The translations under genes were made by a program, and so were the position numbers. From Gibbula magus (lineage: Eukaryota; Mollusca; Gastropoda; Trochida; Trochidae): DNA of 64,000 nt. The number at the start of each line of letters is the position of its first letter. Positions within the stretch are counted from its first letter, which is position 1. The stretch spans positions 25,445,860 through 25,509,859 of the forward strand of contig OW388293.1 in NCBI GenBank assembly GCA_936450465.1, read 5' to 3'. A model generated the notes under the pieces. It saw only the letters and a list, made by a program, of their open reading frames with translations. It did no database searches and had not been told where the DNA came from. Shown one piece after another: positions 56,599 to 64,000 of this stretch.

Positions 56599-58340
56599 GT
56601 TTAGAATGAACACAACTATATTCAGAGGCAAATACGAACTATTACAAATCATTGATTGCCATTGTACGCGTAGACATTCCATGATTTCATAACACCTTTG
56701 TTGAGTTTCACATATCAACTTTAGCACACACATGGGGACATTTTGCGCAGGACGGTCGCTAACTTTAGGCAAGACATCTTTCCCATTTTCTCGACCGCCT
56801 GTCATCATCAATCTCCCCTGCAAGTTATAACTCCCGCAGCTCTCTATTGCTGGATAGCTGTGCTGGCGTAGCAGGACGTAATATGAAATTCAGATGTAGT
56901 GTAGTGCGCTGCTACATGTACATACAGAAAACATAACGAGATGCAGCAAGGCTTAAATTAGCCAGTACTGGAGACTAGCGCGAATTATGGCTTGCGTGGG
57001 AAGTTGGTCATAACTCTTTTGGGTGATTAATTCATGCTATTTTATGTCATTCTACCGTTGAACATGTTGGCGTTGTCATTTAACCTTCACGGGTCTCCTC
57101 AAATCGTTTAATTAAGCTACATGATCTTACTCCTACATAGACGAAAAAGGAATTAATCAATGTTTAACATTCTTGTAGAATCGATTTGTTAATGGAAAAA
57201 GTAGGGTGGTAAATTTGAATAACTATCACTTGATCCTTCATGAAACCAGACTATTTTTGAAACAGTATGACCATTCCTAGCAGTACCCTCCATGCAGCCA
57301 GCCCTTCTACAAGACTTGACACTAAAGCACCAATAAGTCTTTTACAAGGTCTAGAAACCCTCGATACAATATACTTCGTTTAATATTACGTCATGAATAT
57401 TCATGAGCTATTCAAAACGAGGCTAAGCCCGCATGGACGAACAGCGTGATCCCGGAAGTGACTGATCGCGATTTTCTCTCGTAACGTGTCGCCAAAAAAG
57501 TTTGTTTTATAACACTTTCAAACATTGTCACTTGTTACTGACGGAACTAAAAGCTAAAACAATATCTCGAATGTTTATTTGACTCAAAATACGTGTGGTG
57601 TGAATTCAGTATTTGAACGGATGACAACGTTTGCCGAAGTAAAGTTTCATTAAAAGAAAGTTTGACCATAAATTATAGAATTTTAATGTTCTTAGCATTG
57701 AAGCTGTAGACATATATAAACAATGTTATGCCTTGGAAACTTACAGAAAGGTCAAGTAAATTTTAGATAAAGAACTAAGTTTCATCTAAAATATATAAAA
57801 AAAGAAATATTTACATGTCAAGTTAAAAGTAATCTCTTAGGAGTTTTAGATAAGATTTAGTTACATAAAGAAGGCTATACTATCTTAATTAATATTTGCT
57901 GCAATTATATTATATCTAAAGGAATCTGACCGTTTTGAAAATGTGCTACCCCTCAGAGATAAAATAAAAATAATTAGATTAGACTGTTAATATGTTTACA
58001 AAGTGTAGCTGTATTTCGTCAGGTATCAACGTGATTGAGTCAAACCAAACTCTTAAAATATGAAAATGTAGTTAATTTTGAAAATTCAATTTGAGTAATG
58101 TATACCTCTAAATGGTTCCCCCTACTCAATATAAAATCATTACTAAAGCAAAAAAGATCAACTTAATTCCATGTATCAACATGAGCACCATGAGCATATC
58201 TATTGATGTGGATAAGGCGCGCATATAAATATGTATATTATTATTATTATCAATCCATGTACATTTCTGAGTCAGGTCAAAAACATGATTAAGATGTACA
58301 TTGTATATGAATTATATCCATAAAATTCTAAATTGATATT
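56599..58340. other. non-coding stretch with one dispersed repeat
   Basis: About 56949-57010 repeats the block at 20163-20231. A near-palindrome ATGAATATTCAT lies near 57392. No gene is recognised. Confidence 0.4.
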
Positions 58341-58489
58341 ATAAGGAGAAACCATGATACCAAGGATATGGTAAGGTTGTGGACCCTGATAGGAAGGAAA
58401 AACCCGAGGATGCTTCGCATCCGAGGGTTTTTCCTGACTTTCAGGGTCTACAACCTTACCAAATCCGAGGTAGAATGGTTTCTCCTTAT
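58341..58489. repeat. 149-bp palindrome with TTC loop
   Basis: The outer arms ATAAGGAGAAACCAT and ATGGTTTCTCCTTAT are inverted. The arms GGTAAGGTTGTGGACCCTGA and its near-inverse lead to the centre CCCGAGGATGCTTCGCATCC followed by GAGGG. The arms are about 70 nt with few mismatches. The 65-codon frame at 58379-58576 is an artefact of it. Confidence 0.9.
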
Positions 58490-58639
58490 TATCAAGGGTT
58501 TTTAAGTGTAAAACAGGCTTTTTACTTGTTATCGCGTTATATTGAGGATCCCTGGCGTTATATTGAGGATCCCTGAGTGATGTCAGCCTGTTACCAGCCG
58601 CGCTATATGAGTTTCTTTTGTACCGTGAAATTTCGTCTG

Positions 58640-58712
58640 CCCCGTTGGCGCAGTAGACTAAGGCGTTAACTCAGTTACTACAGGTGATAGTGGATACGGT
58701 TTCGAGACGCAC
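58640..58712 (+). repeat. tRNA-like SINE remnant
   Basis: A-box-like TTGGCGCAGTAGACTAAGGC and a weak B-box GGTTTCGAGACGC. No cloverleaf folds. Confidence 0.35.
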
Positions 58713-61066
58713 ATTTGCTCTTTCTTTTCTGTCGTAAATTTAAGAAATTTTTCAAAATTAGTCTTAGTTAGTTTCTTCAGATCTTTACTTTCAAGCCGTC
58801 ATCTTAGCAAATATATCAGGGTTTACAATCATTATAATTCCTTCTAACAGTGGAGGGACTTACAAGGGTGATACGGTTTAGAAAGGTCGTTTCAAGTATC
58901 ACGTTGTATGGCTGGTAGGTTGATAATAGGGTTTCAGGTACAGACATATATTATATAATTGTGTTATTTGAGTGATGTTTTACTTTAAAAAATCAGGAAC
59001 CAATTTGCACTTGTAGAATTGTATTTCCCAATGAAAAGGGCAGTTGAAAGTTTACTTTTTACCCTTTAACCCTAAAGTATTTGCAATAACAATAATACAG
59101 AATTTTAAAATAATTTGTAAAACTATAACAAAAACCATATATACTTAATCACGCTAAACACTTATTAAAATGTGTTTACAGTTGAAGAAGGTTCGTTTAG
59201 ACCTGTATTGGACTATGTACAGGCTTCTAAATAAGTTCAATTCTAATTCCCGTTGGTTGGTCTGTATAGCGCGTGAACTCGTAAATAGAAACATATCAAA
59301 TTGAGTATTATTATTATTTTGGTTTTTGGACAGATATATGACATAGATAATAAAACTGTTTCTGTAGGAAAGTTGCACAAGTGACGCATTGTGAGATTGC
59401 AAGCCTCTCAGAAGTTGATCGAATGTTAGAGATTACGTACAAACGGCAGAAAAAGCGAAGATATAAATCATTAATATGACTAGATGACTAAAGATTGTTA
59501 AAAAAACTCCATAAAATCTATTTTCAACCTAAAATTGTGTTTCTTATCGTATAATATCACATGAATTTTGTAAAAAAAAATTAGATATTTGACAAGTACT
59601 CATATCTGCGAATCAACGTTCCACGATGCTTTGACTTTTCAGCAAGGCACTTTATGAATGAAAATTTTAATCACCGTTGTTAAATTTAACACGGACTCCT
59701 TCAGAAAACAGCAACAAACGTTTGTGCAAAAGTAGAAAACTTTTTGTGAGTTTGCAGAAAAGCTATTCATGAAATACGATATCTAGGTCACCGCTATGCA
59801 TAAATATTAAGAGTCGGCTATATCTAGCATTTACATATGAATTTAAAAGCATGAAGATACAAGCAAAGCTGAAAGCAAAATGATAATTTATACGAATGAC
59901 TAATAAACTAATGAATAGTGTCGACCTTTCGTCATCAGTGAATGAATACTTATACGTCTTTTTTAGATTTAAACAAAATAAAATTCTAAATTTAAAATTC
60001 TTCAAAAATGAATTTGGATAAATGACAACTGTTCAAATGTGCCTCACTCTGTACATATTCAAAACATTTTAAACATCTAAGGGGTCATGTTGGTGTATAT
60101 TTTGTTTCTCACCCCTGTCTACGTTAAACAAAGATATTTTCACTAAAAAAACAACCAATCACCAGTTAAGTCATTCAAATAACTGCAAATAAATACTGTT
60201 GCATCGTGCCATAATCAAATGAATCTTTTTTTAAAATATTGAATAAATCGAAACCAAATGAGGTGTGTACTTTCTTTTGCCTGGCACTTTATTAAAATAG
60301 TATAATAGTACAATGGAATACAATATACAGTTTGTCTCACCAGTTGTGCAACAGAGGTTAAAAAACAGCGTTCTGTAAAAGTACAATTTTTACCCAAAAG
60401 GGTTATGGGAGACATGTTTTCTAGTCAAGATATTCGATATGTATCATACAGAGGCGTTTCGGTTGGTTTTAATTTCAGTTCATGAATACTGGAAATCCTT
60501 TTGGATATGTAATCCTTGCATCAAAAGATTTTGGGATTTAGTCCTGTCTCTGTTCTGATCTTCAATAGTATTGTGCCTTGGGATTCCTCCTATAGAGAAT
60601 CTGTAGGGGAATGTAACCACGATCGTTTTACCTTTAACAAAGATCGGATTGCAATTTACGAACCCGCCAAGAATGTATTTGAGGGTTAAAAGGTTGGTCT
60701 CTTTGTCGTGACCCATAATTATCGGTTTTCTGGTAACATCACTCTTCAACAACAACTGTGTGACTTTAATGAGAGAGTCGTCGTTCATCAGGGCCCTGGG
60801 TTGTCAATGACTAAAATCTGTCACCTAGAAAAGAGCATAAAAGAATCGTATTTGCCAGAAAAAGGGAAATTCAAGCCGAAACCAGGCGCGAAATGGGACC
60901 GACTCGCTACTCAGTAAGCTGACTTAATGAATTAGAAAACTTACTAGCTAACTAAAGTGATTGATTTAGTAAACATACTGAAGTGATAATTTAGTAAACC
61001 TATTAAATGATCGATTAAGTAAGCTTACTATTTCATTTAGTATGTTCAGTGAGTCACGTATTGAAA
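58713..61066. other. non-coding stretch with a dispersed repeat
   Basis: About 60040-60270 matches the repeat at 29390-29640 and is followed by a TIR-like end (TTTCTTTTGCCTGGCAC, about 60270). Overlapping frames at 60480-60788 (minus) and 60708-60917 (plus) have no recognised domain. At 60930-61045 a TTAGTAAAC-type motif recurs in degenerate form. Confidence 0.4.
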
Positions 61067-61087
61067 GGGGGGGGGGGGGGGGGGGGG
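61067..61087 (+). repeat. homopolymer of 21 G
   Basis: Uninterrupted G21, strong G-quadruplex potential, 74 bp before the minisatellite. Confidence 0.92.
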
Positions 61088-61160
61088 TGCACCAAGGGGA
61101 TCCATCAAATTTGCATGCAGGATTTCCCCTACCCCAATCCCTCTCTGGATCCGTCCGGAT

Positions 61161-63560
61161 GAAGAATAACAGTTTACAGGACTAGGGAATGGGAAGAATA
61201 ACAGTTTACAGGACTAGGGAATGGGAAGAATAACAGTTTACAGGACTAGGGGATGGGAAGAATAACAGTTTACAGGACTAGGGGATGGGAAGAATAACAG
61301 TTTACAGGACTAGGGAATGGGAAGAATAACAGTTTACAGGACTAGGGAATGGGAAGAATAACAGTTTACAGGACTAGGGAATGGGAAGAATAACAGTTTA
61401 CAGGACTAGGGAATGGGAAGAATAACAGTTTACAGGACTAGGGAATGGGAAGAATAACAGTTTACAGGACTAGGGAATGGGAAGAATAACAGTTTACAGG
61501 ACTAGTGAATGGGAAGAATAACAGTTTACAGGACTAGGGAATGGGAAGAATAACAGTTTACAGGACTAGGGAATGGGAAGAATAACAGTTTACAGGACTA
61601 GGGAATGGGAAGAATAACAGTTTACAGGACTAGTGAATGGGAAGAATAACAGTTTACAGGACTAGGGAATGGGAAGAATAACAGTTTACAGGACTAGGGA
61701 ATGGGAAGAATAACAGTTTACAGGACTAGGGAATGGGAAGAATAACAGTTTAAAGGACTAGGGAATGGGAAGAATAACAGTTTACAGGACTAGGGAATGG
61801 GAAGAATAACAGTTTACAGGACTAGGGAATAGGAAGAATAACAGTTTACAGGACTAGGGAATGGGAAGAATAACAGTTTACAGGACTAGGGGATGGGAAG
61901 AATAACAGTTTACAGGACTAGGGAATGGGAAGAATAACAGTTTACAGGACTAGGGAATGGGAAGAATAACAGTTTACAGGACTAGTGAATGGGAAGAATA
62001 ACAGCTTACAGGACTAGGGGATGGGAAGAATAACAGTTTACAGGACTAGGGAATGGGAAGAATAACAGTTTACAGGACTAGGGGATGGGAAGAATAACAG
62101 TTTACAGGACTAGGGAATGGGAAGAATAACAGTTTACAGGACTAGGGAATGGGAAGAATAACAGTTTACAGGACTAGGGAATGGGAAGAATAACAGTTTA
62201 CAGGACTAGGGAATGGGAAGAATAACAGTTTACAGGACTAGGGAATGGGAAGAATAACAGTTTACAGGACTAGGGAATGGGAAGAATAACAGTTTACAGG
62301 ACTAGGGAATGGGAAGAATAACAGTTTACAGGACTAGGGAATAGGAAGAATAACAGTTTACAGGACTAGGGAATGGGAAGAATAACAGTTTACAGGACTA
62401 GGGGATGGGAAGAATAACAGTTTACAGGACTAGGGAATGGGAAGAATAACAGTTTACAGGACTAGGGAATGGGAAGAATAACAGTTTACAGGACTAGTGA
62501 ATGGGAAGAATAACAGCTTACAGGACTAGTGAATGGGAAGAATAACAGTTTACAGGACTAGGGAATGGGAAGAATAACAGTTTACAGGACTAGGGAATGG
62601 GAAGAATAACAGTTTACAGGACTAGGGAATGGGGAGAATAACAGTTTACAGGACTAGGGAATGGGAAGAATAACAGTTTACAGGACTAGGGGATGGGAAG
62701 AATAACAGTTTACAGGACTAGGGAATGGGAAGAATAACAGTTTACAGGACTAGGGAATGGGAAGAATAACAGTTTACAGGACTAGGGAATGGGAAGAATA
62801 ACAGTTTACAGGACTAGGGAATAGGAAGAATAACAGTTTACAGGACTAGGGAATGGGAAGAATAACAGTTTACAGGACTAGGGGATGGGAAGAATAACAG
62901 TTTACAGGACTAGGGAATGGGAAGAATAACAGTTTACAGGACTAGGGAATGGGAAGAATAACAGTTTACAGGACTAGTGAATGGGGAGAATAACAGTTTA
63001 CAGGACTAGTGAATGGGAAGAATAACAGTTTACAGGACTAGGGAATGGGAAGAATAACAGTTAACAGGACTAGGGAATGGGAAGAATAACAGTTTACAGG
63101 ACTAGGGAATGGGAAGAATAACAGTTTACAGGACTAGGGAATGGGAAGAATAACAGTTTACAGGACTGGGGAATGGGAAGAATAACAGTTTACAGGACTA
63201 GGGAATGGGAAGAATAACAGTTTACAGGACTAGGGGATGGGAAGAATAACAGTTTACAGGACTAGGGGATGGGAAGAATAACAGTTTACAGGACTAGGGA
63301 ATGGGAAGAATAACAGTTTACAGGACTAGGGGATGGGAAGAATAACAGTTTACAGGACTAGGGAATGGGAAGAATAACAGTTTACAGGACTAGGGAATGG
63401 GAAGAATAACAGTTTACAGGACTAGGGAATGGGAAGAATAACAGTTTACAGGACTAGGGAATGGGAAGAATAACAGTTTACAGGACTAGGGAATGGGAAG
63501 AATAACAGTTTACAGGACTAGTGAATGGGAAGAATAACAGTTTACAGGACTGGGGAATGA
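61161..63560. repeat. 32-bp minisatellite, 75 tandem copies
   Basis: The unit reads GAAGAATAACAGTTTACAGG followed by ACTAGGGAATGG. The array is 2400 bp, exactly 75 x 32, with no net indel. Only a few positions vary (GGGAATGG, GGGGATGG or GTGAATGG; TTTACAGG or CTTACAGG). Two short G runs per unit repeat on the same strand. Confidence 0.98.
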
Positions 63561-64000
63561 AAAAATAATAAACATGGGAAAACTTTAAACTTTGGAGTGA
63601 AACATAAACTTATATCAAATACACTATCTTACTGCTCGTTTCGATATCGAGGTCGATCTCGAACCACCCATGTGCTTACCAATGTGTTATGGGCTCTTAA
63701 ATACAAGACTTCTTATTATAATATCCCTTACTCTGCATATTGAAACTAGACTTTTTAAAAACTTGTTTAAAACGTGAAAGCTGTCCCTTTAGTGAAAAAG
63801 TGTAAATCCGTGTAAAGAAAGATGAGTTTTCAAATGTTCTCTTAGTTTATGCAGGCTGTTGGTAATATTGCTATTTATACAGGATACATGACACTACATG
63901 CAATCTTTCGTCATCACTTATGATTATGACCGTATACTAGCCTAAGTATAGATAACTGTATAATGTATGTTTAGGATTGGTGGTGAACTAATATAAATAA
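63561..64000. other. flank after the minisatellite, no recognised feature
   Basis: AT-rich non-coding DNA; nothing recognised. Confidence 0.45.

Noticed and set aside
56258..56823. Ile/Tyr- and Thr/His-rich ORFs
   Set aside because: Translations of TA and TG dinucleotide repeats and hairpin arms.
60480..60917. 102-aa minus and 69-aa plus ORFs
   Set aside because: They overlap on opposite strands, show no family signature, and do not resemble BHMT exon 2.
61161..63560. CRISPR-like regular repeat
   Set aside because: Contiguous 32-bp units with no spacers; a minisatellite.

Overview
Eukaryotic, intron-bearing, AT-rich animal DNA. Three things define the window: a family of betaine-homocysteine methyltransferase (BHMT)-like genes with GT-AG introns, many 5'-truncated LINEs, tRNA-derived SINEs and short terminal-inverted-repeat (TIR) elements, and two large tandem arrays. 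This combination suggests a marine lophotrochozoan, most likely a mollusc. That placement is inference: no lineage-diagnostic gene is present.

Layout. (1) 2261-12064, + strand: complete seven-exon BHMT-like gene A (354 aa). (2) 12065-23780: intergenic DNA with a 325-bp-arm inverted repeat, two TIR elements and a LINE nested inside another LINE. (3) 31655-23781, - strand: complete seven-exon BHMT-like gene B, with the same exon lengths and intron phases as A, so A and B converge tail to tail. (4) 32130-37087: a degenerate LINE apparently split by a 2.2-kb TIR element. (5) 37088-47818: gene-poor DNA with TIR elements and SINEs. (6) 47819-51865: 57 in-register copies of a 71-bp satellite. (7) 54467-54603, + strand: promoter and first coding exon of a third BHMT-like copy, C, whose second exon I cannot find in the remaining 9.4 kb. 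(8) 56336-58489: two hairpin-forming palindromes. (9) 61161-63560: 75 in-register copies of a 32-bp minisatellite just after a run of 21 G.

A and B each encode a zinc-dependent homocysteine methyltransferase with the three zinc-ligand cysteines intact. Their expected role is methionine regeneration and, if betaine is the donor, osmolyte catabolism. All three copies carry the same 20-bp motif upstream of the start codon. A and C also have a perfect CRE (TGACGTCA) about 85 bp before the ATG, so the promoter was probably duplicated with the gene. Exon-to-exon identity between A and B is uneven (exon 4 about 99%, exon 3 about 83%), which suggests gene conversion. Everything else recognisable is mobile or repetitive DNA; most remaining open frames are chance or repeat-derived.
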